DNA from: Bolinopsis microptera
Taxonomy: Eukaryota > Ctenophora > Tentaculata > Lobata > Bolinopsidae
Assembly (NCBI RefSeq): GCF_026151205.1
Contig: NC_087073.1
Location: 3,362,001-3,426,000 of the forward strand
Direction: 5' to 3'
DNA: 64,000 nucleotides
Part shown: positions 38,191 through 55,600 of the stretch, piece after piece
Layout of the letters: each line of letters starts with the position of its first letter
Numbering within the stretch: the stretch's first letter is position 1
Notes under the pieces: model-generated
Seen by the model: the letters and a program-made list of their open reading frames with translations, nothing else
What the model was told of the DNA's origin: nothing
The model's database searches: none
Position numbers and translations under genes: made by a program

Positions 38191-38830
38191 GTTTACTACA
38201 GGGATCACGTGCATGAGGGAGCTCGTGCAGGGAACATTGAACAATGATCAGTTTTTGGAAAACACGGAGCTTGAGTAATACAACAAAGGAAAACAAAGCG
38301 TCCTGGCGAGTACAAAGTGAGATGAAGAAACTTAATACTCATTCTTCGGAGCAGAGAAAATATTGTAAAAACGAGAAGAAAAGAAAAAAGAGGAGCTAAT
38401 GATTAATTTGGAGTAAACAAAAGGGCACTTTAATTGAAAGCCTGGTTGAAATGTCCGTATGAAGTATGAAGTATGGTCTATAAAAACAATATAAGTAACT
38501 CCGGTTATTAATGAAGGAAGGTGTGGCTTCGAAACCATGCAGTTTAGAGCTCTTATCTAAGAATAAGCGAGTCACTTAATTTCTTGATAAAGTGTACATA
38601 TTTTACTTTGCATAAAAGGCAACAAATATTGTTTGACTTTTGGAGTTTGGACAACGATGGGATTAAAAAATGGTGCAAAAACGATATGATAAAACCTTTT
38701 TGGGACTTCTTACTATATACTTAGGTACTATATATATTATATATATATATACTACCTTATCAAACTTTATTTGAACGGAAATTGGAGCATGAAGGCCCTG
38801 GCGTTTATTTTAATGTCCGTTCAAATAAAA
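38191..38830. repeat. Direct repeat, copy 1 (~0.6 kb)
   Basis: This stretch runs from GGGATCACGTGCATG through GCGTCCTGG, CATTCTTCGGAGCAGAGAAA and TGAAATGTCCGTATGAAGTA to GGAAATTGGAGCATGAA. It is matched in the same order at 39351-39960. Differences are scattered substitutions and small indels, plus a TA-rich insertion near 38720-38755. No intact gene is seen. Confidence 0.85.
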
Positions 38831-39350
38831 TCCGACAAGGTAGTTAAATTAAAGTCATTAAACGAATGCCTTCGAGAGTTTCTTTTTATGTCCGTTCAAA
38901 ATTATGTCCGTTCAACTTCATGCAATATGCAATATGTCCACCGTCCGGTAAAATAACGTCCAATAAGGTAAACAAAAATATAACGTGTCTGCATCACTGC
39001 ACACCGCTTCAAATGGCAACATCCTTAAAATATTCATAATTCACATCGTGCGGAATGTGTGCGGATGCATATTAGCCATCAGCTTGTAGTATAGGTTTAT
39101 AATTCTCTCCGGGAATTATATCCCCGAAAAATCGTGAACCATGCAGCTCATGCGGAGCAGGGTTCTTTGATCCAAACTTACGACTTTCACTTTATGTTTG
39201 ATCCGATTTCACGACTTTGGGAAACTAAATTTAAAAGGAGCCATAATTCTCCGTTTAACTAAAGGTTATAGTGTTTAGTTCAAGTTTGAGTCGTAAAATT
39301 TTAAAGCTAATTTGACGGTAAGTGGGGCTGATCGCGTCACTTAACAAATA

Positions 39351-39960
39351 GTTCACTACAGAGTACAGGGATCACGTGCAGGGAGCTCGTGCAGGGAACA
39401 ATGATCAGTAATTGGAAAACACGGAGATTGAGTAACACGATACGACAAACGAAAACAAAGCGTCCTGGGCGAGTACAAAGCAAGTTGAAGAAACTTAAGA
39501 CGCATTCTTCGGAGCAGAGAAAATATTGTAAAAACGAGAAGAAAAGAAAAAAAGATGAGCTAATGATTAATTTGGAGTAAAGAAAAAGGCACTTTAATTG
39601 AAAGCCTGGTTGAAATGTCCGTATGAAGTATGAAGTATGGTTTATTAAAAACAATATAAGTAACTCCGGTTATTAATGAAGAAAAGTGTGGCTTCGAAAC
39701 CATGCAGTTTAGAGCTCTTATCTAATATCTAATAACAAGCAAGTAACTTAATTTCTTGATAAAGTGTACATATTTTACTATTGTGTAAAATTCAACAAAT
39801 ATTGTTTGACTTTTGAAGTTTGAACATATAATTGATGGGATTTTTAAATGGTGCAAAAACAATATGAAAATTTTTTTTGACAAACACTTTTTATCGAACT
39901 TTATTCGAAAGGAAATTGGAGCATGAAAGTCCTAGGCCTAACGTTCAACGTTTATTTCAA
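39351..39960. repeat. Direct repeat, copy 2 (~0.6 kb)
   Basis: Second copy of the 38191-38830 segment, about 1160 bases downstream in the same orientation. A shared GGGGCTGATCGCGTCACT word occurs before it (about 39327) and after it (about 39993), which may mark the ends of a larger duplicated unit. Confidence 0.85.
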
Positions 39961-39989
39961 TCATTAAATTTAATGTGGCAAGAAGTGGT

Positions 39990-40360
39990 TAGTGGGGGCT
40001 GATCGCGTCACTAAACGTCACGTCGTCACTTAAAGCTCAGTTTAGCGACCCTGTCGGCCTGTCTGCTCGACTGGGGGAGCGACCCTGCAACTACGACTGG
40101 GGAGCTAAAAGGCATATGATCCATTGATCCTTACAATACGCCATGCGTTAAAAATTAAGATATCCAGAAATCCTTAAAGTTAACGGCTGGGCGCTGGCGG
40201 GCTTGTTAGAAATGTTCTTTTTTCACATGCACAGCAAGTTGGAGCTGATCGCGCGCGACATTAATATAAATACAGTGATTGGTGATTGCACGCGTGACGC
40301 ATTCCAATGGCAATAGTTAAGTTCAAGCAGCACGTGACACAATTCAGCCAATCAGTACAG
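39990..40360. repeat. Inverted, diverged copy of the window-start repeat
   Basis: Read in reverse complement, the blocks CACTAAACGTCAC, AAGCTCAGTTTAGCGACC, GGCATATGATCC, GCACGCGTGACGC, CAATGGCAATAGTTAAGTTC and AGCACGTGACACAATTCAGCC match the ~704-bp unit at about 270-240, 230-195 and 60 back to the unit start, in collinear order. Divergence is substantial, so this is an older insertion of the same family. Confidence 0.75.
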
Positions 40361-42918
40361 CCTATTTACCTTAGGCTTATCTAATTCGTATCCAGTATCA
40401 GTACAGTCATTTACCTCATGCGCCTCATCTAATTCGTATCATTACAGCAATTTACCTTATTTAATTCGTATCACTATCAGTACAGCCATTTATTGTACGC
40501 GATGCACTACTGGGTCGCGCCGCGCATTTTCTGATCTCGCAACCTCGTGATCGTATGCAGATCGGCGAGATGCAAAGGATTGACATCGTGAATCAAAGCC
40601 ATTTACCTTTACCTAATTCGTATCAGTACAGCAATTTATCTTTTTTACCTCTAATTCGTATCGATTTTTCATGCTGGTCCGCGTCTAGTTAGCTCGCTTT
40701 CTTTGTTATATCGCTGATCAGATTATAAATTCCTCGGAGGACACAGTGCATGACTAGTGGAGTAGTGGGGACTGGGGATGGCAAATGGCCATGGGGTCGC
40801 CGTTAATTCCACCTCGCGTCGCAACGTGATAGTTTTGTTTTAGTTGATTCAAACATTATAACTAGCAATCTTCCCGATTTTGAGGGTGCGTCATCCGACA
40901 TGTTTGTAGCGCTGTCGTATACCTGCCAACTTTGGAATTACGACACCCTCCAGCCTCCGGCCTCCTCCGTCCTCACTGCCTCAAGGAGAGGTAGCACCAA
41001 TGGCAATTTCGATCTAACGAAATTGTAAAAAGCATTATTTATAATTATTGCATTGGATGCGCGGGCGCGCGGCCCGGCGCGCCCTGTCTGTCCGGCCCAG
41101 TTAACATGAACACTTAGCATGCACTAGTTAATATAAATAGTGTAACTGTAACTGTATTGCGCGCTACAACAGTATTATTATTATTATAAAACAGGATCTT
41201 ACCGACAAAAATGATTCTTAAAAATACCTTAATGTGGTAAACTGTACCCTTGAAAAAGATTTTCCCAACATCTGTTGTATGCAGCTATATTATGTACTAC
41301 ATATATATTAAATTATTTACTGGTCACGTATATGTGGTTTTAAAAATTGTTTGACGGATGTTACTCGTCTAAATTTCTTCGAAGTAGCGCGCGCCGCAAT
41401 TTCTTCTCGAAATGGCCCGATGTGTAGCAAGTGCTACGAAATATTAAGTAGCGCGCGCCACGCCAAATCATTAACAATGGTCAAAAAATTGTATGACATT
41501 GAATGAATTTATTTATTGCAAATTTCAAGGATTGCTAGTATTTTATGTATTTGTTTTCACTTCTGCACGTGCCGGCCCAGTAAATATATATATAACATAT
41601 AATATTACTTTGTCACTTTTTTTGATTGTAGGTTAACAACCTACCACATACTAGGACGGGCGCCGAGTTGGACTCGTCGACGGAACAAATATTGTTAACT
41701 TTTTGACAATTGTTGGAATTATAGGTCTGCAGCTTATAAACCTACAATTTTAATTAAATATTAAACCAAAATTATTTACACACGAACAATTATGTTCGGT
41801 GTTAAGTTTAAATGTAAAACGTTTCAAACTATTAAATTGAAAGACGCGCCGCGCATATTTCCACGATAAATTGAAAGTCGCGCCGCGCATATTTCCACGA
41901 TCACTCAACATAATATATTTCTTAAATCGAGCGCTACCGTCCGGAGACCGACGACTCCTTGACATGTCCTTTAATATCATATTACGAAAGGTACGAATGT
42001 CGAATACCTTAGCTTAACGAGCAGACCTTACTATGTACTGACCTGATTTATATTTAATACTCGTTATGTTTACACGCCAACTTCTATTATTTCACAAATA
42101 TGTAGTCAGTTCTGTTGCCAACAATCAACAAATAACCTTGTAGTGGTTGCTTAATACCAATTAACCGAATTTGCATGTTTATCATTAATTTCTCGAACTG
42201 TCACGTTTTCATTTCCATCATTCTTTTTCTTATGGTGCTAAAACTATGATTATTAGCTAATTTACTGTACTACTATACATAATTGAGGGAAATTTTTTTT
42301 CAAGATTCTTTTTTTTTCAAAATTCTTCTTCAATTCTTCAGCTTCAGAAATACGAATTTCTGAACAATTGAAAATCGTGGCTGTGTGCGCGGCGTACTGT
42401 ATATGTGTTTGAAATTGAAATTTGAATTTATTTATGAATATAACATTATGTATTGATTGTTTTGTGGTAAATAAAAATTTTTTCTTTCCTAAAAAGAAAA
42501 ATTTTTTCTTTCCTCTTTTTTTTCTTCATTTTAATGAAGAAATTGACAGGCTAGGAGCCAACGGCTGTAACTAACCCCTGCATTGGTTATTCTCTGATAA
42601 TTGTATAATTTGCATGATTGAATTTTGTATTGTGCAAGTGCTCGACGTAATCTTAGACAAAATTCTTCAACAAACTTCCTGTTAACAATTCCATTTTGTG
42701 TGGCTTTGAACGTGAAAAAAGATACAATAGGACTTATAGCATTAAATCATTAAATTGACATCAGATATGTATAATCTAATCTTCGTCGCTTAATTTATTC
42801 TGCACATCAAACAGCTGTTACTATTTGGCTGCAACATTCACAATTGCCCTTTACATGCCAGCACAAACTCAGATCCCGCTAGGGGCTGACATCTTAACCT
42901 TAACACTGTTTAGATGGT
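40361..42918. other. Gene-free repeat-rich stretch
   Basis: No convincing gene. It contains repeated CTAATTCGTATCA words with AGTACAGC (40383-40660) and GC-rich CGCGCG/GGCGCGC islands at 41060-41090 and 41390-41460. A 34-bp perfect-but-one tandem duplication (CGCCGCGCATATTTCC core) lies at 41834-41901. Poly-T and poly-A runs with a near-palindromic AAAAATTTTTTCTTT lie at 42290-42530. The ALDH9 promoter must lie at its right end. Confidence 0.5.
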
Positions 42919-49164
<6,246 letters not shown>

Positions 49165-49503
49165 TTTAAGTTAAACACTTTTCAGAGCTCTTTGTTTATA
49201 TGATTTTTACAAATGTCTATGTTAGTTAGTCTTAGATCGTTTTATGTAAATTAGGAGGTAGTTTAATTTTAAAGATTATATTAATGTGACAAATCTAATT
49301 TATTTTCCATATCTTAATAAGTTTTTAGTTTCTAACCTGATTCAGAGTTCTTGAACCTAAAATTAAAGGTATCGAATATTCGTTTGTTGACTGATGATAA
49401 AACTGTTGATTATTGTTCTTGTCGTATTACTATTAATCAGATTGCTAAACATTCCCGTTTTATCATGAATCAAGTACAGTCTAACTAATCTGACCACAGT
49501 AGG
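49165..49503 (+). other. ALDH9 3' UTR and intergenic spacer
   Basis: About 340 bases, AT-rich, with no coding potential. No canonical AATAAA was found close to the ALDH9 stop. The short spacing before the next start suggests a compact head-to-tail gene arrangement. Confidence 0.5.
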
Positions 49504-49917
49504 ATGGGTTATACCTTCAGAGAATTGTACCTAACAGGTCGTCCCCCGGTCATCAGATGGCGAGGCGAAGTTGCAGAGACCTACTACAAAGAAGGAAAGA
49601 AGTTCTACCATATTTGGGACAGGAAACAGATGAGGAAAGCCTTTTTTGCAAAGAAGATAGCTCTACCGGCCACCATCACCTTTGTCTGTGTTTTCACTGG
49701 TTATATGATGTTGAAGGGACAGGGCATGTTGCACGTGCTACAGAACCCCCGGGACGGTGTTAAAGAGTATTATAACCATACGATTGGCAGACATCTGGGT
49801 TCCCATTTTAAGGACGAGAGAGCGATGAGACAGAGGGAGGCGTACAGGAAGGCTCTGGAGAAAAAGGAGGCGCTGATCATGGAACAGTTCAAGAAATACG
49901 AAGAGAAGGAGTCATGA
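49504..49917 (+). CDS. Small single-pass membrane protein, unrecognised
   Basis: An intronless frame of 137 residues. The N-terminal 50 residues are basic and aromatic (FRELYLTGRPPVIRWRG, KKFYHIWDRKQMRK). One hydrophobic segment lies at about 52-71 (IALPATITFVCVFTGYMML). The C-terminal 60 residues are highly charged and helical (KDERAMRQREAYRKALEKK). There is no cleavable signal peptide. This layout, basic N-terminus, one TM and a charged helical tail, is common in small mitochondrial inner-membrane proteins such as respiratory-complex accessory subunits, but that is inference only. The composition is clearly protein-like, and the position between two real genes on the same strand supports it. 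An overlapping +1 frame (49557-49763) is a shadow. Confidence 0.75.
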   Translation: MGYTFRELYLTGRPPVIRWRGEVAETYYKEGKKFYHIWDRKQMRKAFFAKKIALPATITFVCVFTGYMMLKGQGMLHVLQNPRDGVKEYYNHTIGRHLGSHFKDERAMRQREAYRKALEKKEALIMEQFKKYEEKES

Positions 49918-50584
49918 GGAGCTCTATAATTTGTAGTTATATAGATTACTGAATCTGGGTAACTGATACTGTTTAGTGTTAGGCGTGGTAGCAGAGTTAA
50001 AGAAGAGAGAAATAATTTATTGAGTATGTATCATGTATGTACAAGTTGAGACAATGTTTATATTATCTTGGGAGATTTGTATGCTTTATTACGAGAACAA
50101 GGTATTTAAGATGATAATAGACACGAAGATTATGAGAATCCGCCTTTTAGTTCTAGAAGTTTTCACAATTAAATGTATGTTTTTTATTTTAAGTTATTGT
50201 GAATATTTTCAAAAACAAATAGTTTTAAAAACTAAAAGTACGGTAACAGACTTGTTATTTTCATGAGCAAAATTCAATTGTCAATGTATTGACAAGCTCC
50301 AATCACGATGTATGTTAAACCTAGGCGTTTAATGAATCAAGTATATCATATGGTGTACATTTGTACAAGTGTCATATAATATCTCCCTATTTCCATGCTA
50401 AGAGAGGTTTAATTAATTATCTGCTCACCGTGTTATCAGTCTACTTTCCAGGTGTTAATATCCTGAGAACTGAACTTACCCAGTATCTTCTGATGATTTA
50501 ACTACACAACGCGTTTGTAAGTTAAAAGTGCCAATCATTGCATTACGTGGAACGTTGCTGACGCTGAGAAAATCGTTACATAAT

Positions 50585-51917
50585 ATGAGAAATTATACAT
50601 GTCAAGAGCTACAGAGTCACTTTTCTGTTGAATCAAGCGAAATCAATTTGGACAAAATTCTGGCAACAGGCCAAGTTTTCAGATGGCGGAAGTTTGAGGA
50701 CACTTGGTTTGGTGTTATCAGAAACAAAGTATGGGTTCTACGACAGGACATGTCTGGAATTCATTACACATTCCATCTTGTGTATGAAGAAAATGAAAAG
50801 GAAAATGTAAATGTGAAGCCAGTTGACGAGTTGTTTGAATACTTCAACCTCAACCACAAACTATCAGAGATAACCAAACCATGGATATCATCAGACAAAC
50901 ACCTCAGCTCGCTCCTCACATCACACCAGGGCCTCAGACTTATCAGGCAGGACCCTTACGAGTGTTTACTGGCCTTTATAACGTCCTCCTGCAACAACAT
51001 TCCCAGAATATCTTCCCTCATGCTTAAACTCTCTCAGCTTTCCCAGCATAGTGTCACAATTAATGACACTCAGTTTCATAGCCTCCCCGATATCACTATT
51101 TTCCAGAAACCAAACACTGAGCAGAAATTGCGGGCGCTAGGGTTCGGCTATCGTGCAAAATACCTGGTTTCAGCAATGTGCGATGTTTCAGGACGAGGAG
51201 GATTGGAATGGCTGGAATCTCTGAGGCATGTGGAGTTGAGTGAAGCTCGGAAAGAGTTGAGCGAACTTGCTGGAGTGGGCCCTAAAGTTGCTTCTTGTGT
51301 GTGTTTGATGTCCCTTGATAAACACGATGCCGTCCCCATTGATACCCACATTTATCAAGTACGGACATTTTCTCAATTTGAAGTTATACGATCTGCTGAT
51401 TATTCTGTCACCTTTTGATTGTAATATTGTTTATTTATTGACCTACACAATGTGATATCTCAAAAGCTTAGTTGTTTGAGCCTGATCATAGTTTTTACTT
51501 CAGGTCGCTGTTAAGTACTATGGAAGACCAAATAAATCTCTAACACCAGCACTACATAACTCTATCGAGAAGTTCTTCCAAACAAAACACGGACTGTTTG
51601 CTGGCTGGGCTCAAGGATATCTCTTTTACTCCAACTCTAAAAAAGATGTCAAACCTAAAAAAGTTGTCCTAGAGAACGACTCCAAAACAGATGTTAAATC
51701 TAAAGAAGTTACTCTCAAGAATAGCTCCAAAAAAGATGTCAAGCCTAACAAAATGACTGTCAACAACAAAAACAAGAATAAAAACGTAAACCAGAAAAAT
51801 AAACCAGAAAAACGACCTGTTGATACAAATGGTACGAATTGTGAGGTAATCATTGATCTCGATGGCAATCTTACTAAGGTTTTACCGAGAACAAGGTCAA
51901 AGAGAACAAAATCTTAA
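50585..51917 (+). CDS. OGG1: 8-oxoguanine DNA glycosylase
   Basis: Two exons, 50585-51358 and 51504-51917, giving 395 residues. I take the ATG at 50585; no in-frame ATG lies further upstream in the open frame. The N-terminal domain shows ILATGQVFRWRK, then LRLIRQDPYECLLAFITSSCNNIPR. The helix-hairpin-helix GVGPKVASCVCLMSLDK holds the catalytic lysine (about Lys234), and AVPIDTHIYQ holds the activating aspartate (about Asp253). Their 19-residue spacing equals that of human Lys249/Asp268. FAGWAQGYLF closes the catalytic domain. OGG1 excises 8-oxoguanine opposite C and nicks the backbone. The last roughly 90 residues are an added Lys/Asn-rich tail with three 15-residue repeats, probably nuclear-targeting or nucleic-acid binding. 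Confidence 0.95.
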
Positions 51918-52606
51918 GGTTAATTTAGGTATCTATTTTTACATTGATAGGCAATGCAGTTGGCTTTTATATATTTGAATTTTGAAATTGAAGTTTTGAT
52001 GTTTTTACCAAGCTTTATCTCGTTTCATTCAAGTTTTTCTCATCTCGTATTGGGAAGAATTATATTATGTGAACTAACCGAATTCAACTGGATTATTATT
52101 TCGATTTGTTGTATTTCTGTAGCTTACATCACATTAACCATCAAGTTTTTATTAAGATGAAGATTAGTATACAATGTTATATGACCTAGACGAATAAATT
52201 CTGTGCTTTTCACCATACAAAATACATTAATATATATATTATATATAATATAATATAATATATTTATCATATTATATACTATATTATATGCATTATGCAC
52301 TCATTTAACTCATTCAACTTTTAAACATTGCTTCTCCTGACCATTTACAAATGTTTCCTACTTCATCTGCATACATCTACATTAATAATATTAATGATAT
52401 ATAATAAAAGAGTAGATTTCAATTGATCTCATTAACCATTGCGTTGGAACTTCAGCAAACTTGAATTCAACAACTGGGCAAATGTTTATCAAATCAACAG
52501 AATCGATTCAATTACATACCTATGCATTCTGCTGAATTTCAACATGTAACACCCTTACTCTCTCAATGAAATGTAACCCTCTAATCTCTATACCACGGAG
52601 TAGGTA
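51918..52606. other. Intergenic spacer with AT-rich tract
   Basis: No coding features. A nearly pure A/T run of ATATA and TATAA words lies at 52228-52292. AATAAA at about 52193-52198 may end the OGG1 transcript. The frame 51954-52160 is a chance hydrophobic frame. Confidence 0.5.
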
Positions 52607-55600
52607 ATGCCGGATCAGGTCTCACGGCTCTTGCCGGATCGTACACCAGCTGGTGAGCGACAATGGTGCAGCATCAGATGTCCGGAAGGGGAAATGTTCA
52701 ACAGTAAACCGGACAGATGTAAAACTTTGTACCAGATATTCCAGCGCGGACTGAGCATCAGCATGGACCAGCCCTGCATGGGCTACAGACCTACCCCAGA
52801 TGGACCTTACTTCTGGTTGACTTACAGTGAAGTATCACAGAATGCTGACAACATTGGTTCTGGTCTGGCACACAGAGGGGTGAAGAAGGCTGAGTTTATT
52901 GGGATCAGTTCACATAATAGTCATGAGTGGAGCACCCTCTCTATCGCCTGTGATGCTCAGGTTTTTCCATTAAATGCTTCTTTCCAACGAGTTGAATGTT
53001 TGCTAAAAATTCAATTTTCTATTAGGTTCTTTGCAAGATTTAAATATTTTCCCGAATGAAACTGTTATCCTGGATCCCTACAACAAATAAATCTCAGAGT
53101 TTCATCCTGTGTCCGCTCTACGACACTTTAGGAGAGGAAGCTGTTAAGTTCTGCTTGAATCAGACTGAACTAACAATATTGTTCGTGTCTGAGAAGACTA
53201 TCAGTACTTATATCGGATATCTGCCCACGGTAAGAGCTTTACCCAACATTTTCATTGTGTACTGGAGTGTACTGTACAACCTTCCTTAGATCGGAGTTAT
53301 TTATTTAAATTCTTAATAATCATATAGACCGGTACGGTCGTGGTAGTTCTTAAAATGTATTTCATTGTGTAATCACAAGGTTCCTTCAGTCACCCCACAT
53401 AAAAACGATCGTGAAAATCGGCAGCGACGTAACGGACGAGGAAAAGGAAAAAGCGGGTAAACACGGCGTAACAGTGATGACTTACAAGGACTTGTACGCA
53501 GAGGGGGAAGCGAACCCTGTCCCACACAATCCACCTCAACCAGAGGACATAGCCACCATCTGTTACACCAGCGGCACAACTGGTCAGTTTTCGTACTCAG
53601 CTCTGTGTCAAGGCCTGTGTTCTATGATTTTACCGAGTGATTGCATTCCATCATGATTTGTAAATGTGCGCATGTTCTTGGTGGTGGTTGAAATGTTTAT
53701 CTAGAATACCCCGGGCTTGAGCGGACCACTATAAGTCTATTAAATGTTGTGCAGTATGTAACAGGGCCTGCTGCATGAAGTTGCTCGTAGGATTAGGAAC
53801 ATCCATGGCATCTCTGATCGTCGCATGACAGCACACATATTCGTTGGGATGATTTTGAAATTAACGATACAATTGCCATGTCTGAATAAATAAAAATTAG
53901 AAAGACTGGTTGACGATGCCCCTAGGTCTACCAAAAGGTGCCATGCTGTCCAATGGTGCTATGGCCAGCACAACCTATGCTGTTTCCATAATGTTGAACG
54001 AGACTAGCTTTGTACCCGAGGATGTCAACATCTCTTACCTGCCCGCTAGTCATGTCTTCGAACGAGAACTTCAGGTAACAATTAAATAAAACTCCAGCAT
54101 TTGTTTTTACTCCTATACGATCGTCTACCTTTTCTGTGCAGGAAACCCAAAAGGGGTGATGATCTCTACGTATGCAATGACAACGACGGTTGAAGCCGTT
54201 GGGGATATCTTGGGTCCAAGTGAGACCTTTGAGCCGGCAGATTGCGCCATTTCTTATTTGCCGCTGGCGCACGCTTTTGAGCGTGGATGTCAGGTACTAC
54301 TTTTTTGTTCTTATTTTTATTTTGTGTGTGGTGTAGCAGGTAGCTGTATTGGCATGGCACACTTTTAATCCACTTCGCATCTTTCCCTACCCTGTTATTT
54401 GGTATTGTTAGTGACAGCGTAAGTATAAAGTTTTATGTTTTTTTAACGTTGGTATCTAATATAATCAGTCAAGTGAATAATTGTGGCTTTTTTGACAGTC
54501 GCATGCAAAACTGTGATTTATATGAAGCATTTTAGTGCACTTTGAATGATTTCTGAAAGGTAGCAACTAGCATTAATGTACCGGAATCTTGAAGTTTCAT
54601 TGTCAGTCTGGAGGATTTATCCTGTCAAGATTATTAAATAAATATTATATCAATAACGAATTTTATACATGAGGCGAGTTTTCGGAATCAATTAAACAAG
54701 ATTGGAAACTTACGACAGTAAATCCAGTATCAGCTGTCTGAATTCTCAAGAATCTAGTCATGAAATCCGAGTCTAATTGGCAAAAATTACCAAATGATAC
54801 ATAAAACCCCACGAAACGCCCAATATTTCCCTGTTGTTCACGCTCATATCAACTTTCCTTTCGTGTCTCAATTCACAATTCACGTCATATTCAAAAGTCT
54901 AGAATCCCTAGAAAGCTAGAATGGCGTGCACGCACAACGGTAAATTATCAGCAGTCGTCTTTAAGTATAAAGCAGATAAAATGGAGTCACACCTAAGATA
55001 AGAAGTAGAGGTTCGAATTTGAAGTTGAAGGTGAACGTGTGAACATGACCTGATAACTGGGAAGTGTGTCATGACCGTGCTAGAATATGACACATCACCA
55101 CTACCAAGTGGATCACTTCCAAACAATTCCGGCGAGAGTGAAGATTTTATGGAGAACATGTTCGACCGTTCGAATTGCACTAATACTATGATAATATGAT
55201 GGCGATTACGTTGAATGTAGATTGTGTGACCGTTATAAAAAGTTGGCTGAAATTACATCCGACGATAATTCAACGCCGTGTAAGAAAAGGATTTGTCAGC
55301 ATTTGCGGCATTTAAACACATTATCTTGTGGCCTGAGTCACGACTGTGATCAGAACATGTAGCAGAAAATTGAAACTTCCAAAAATAGCTCAGAACGTAA
55401 GTTCATTAAAAGTTTAATAGAAGTGAAGGATAACTATTTTAGTTCCTCAAAAGTAGGCATAGCAGCAAGACTCTTATTCAGTATGTCAGCTATTTTTGTC
55501 ATGAAGTTACAATATGTAATTATAGTAGTACTGGTATTTGACTTGTAGTTTGTACCAAAAAGCACGGTATTGCAAAATTATAATTTGTCCAGGAAAGTAA

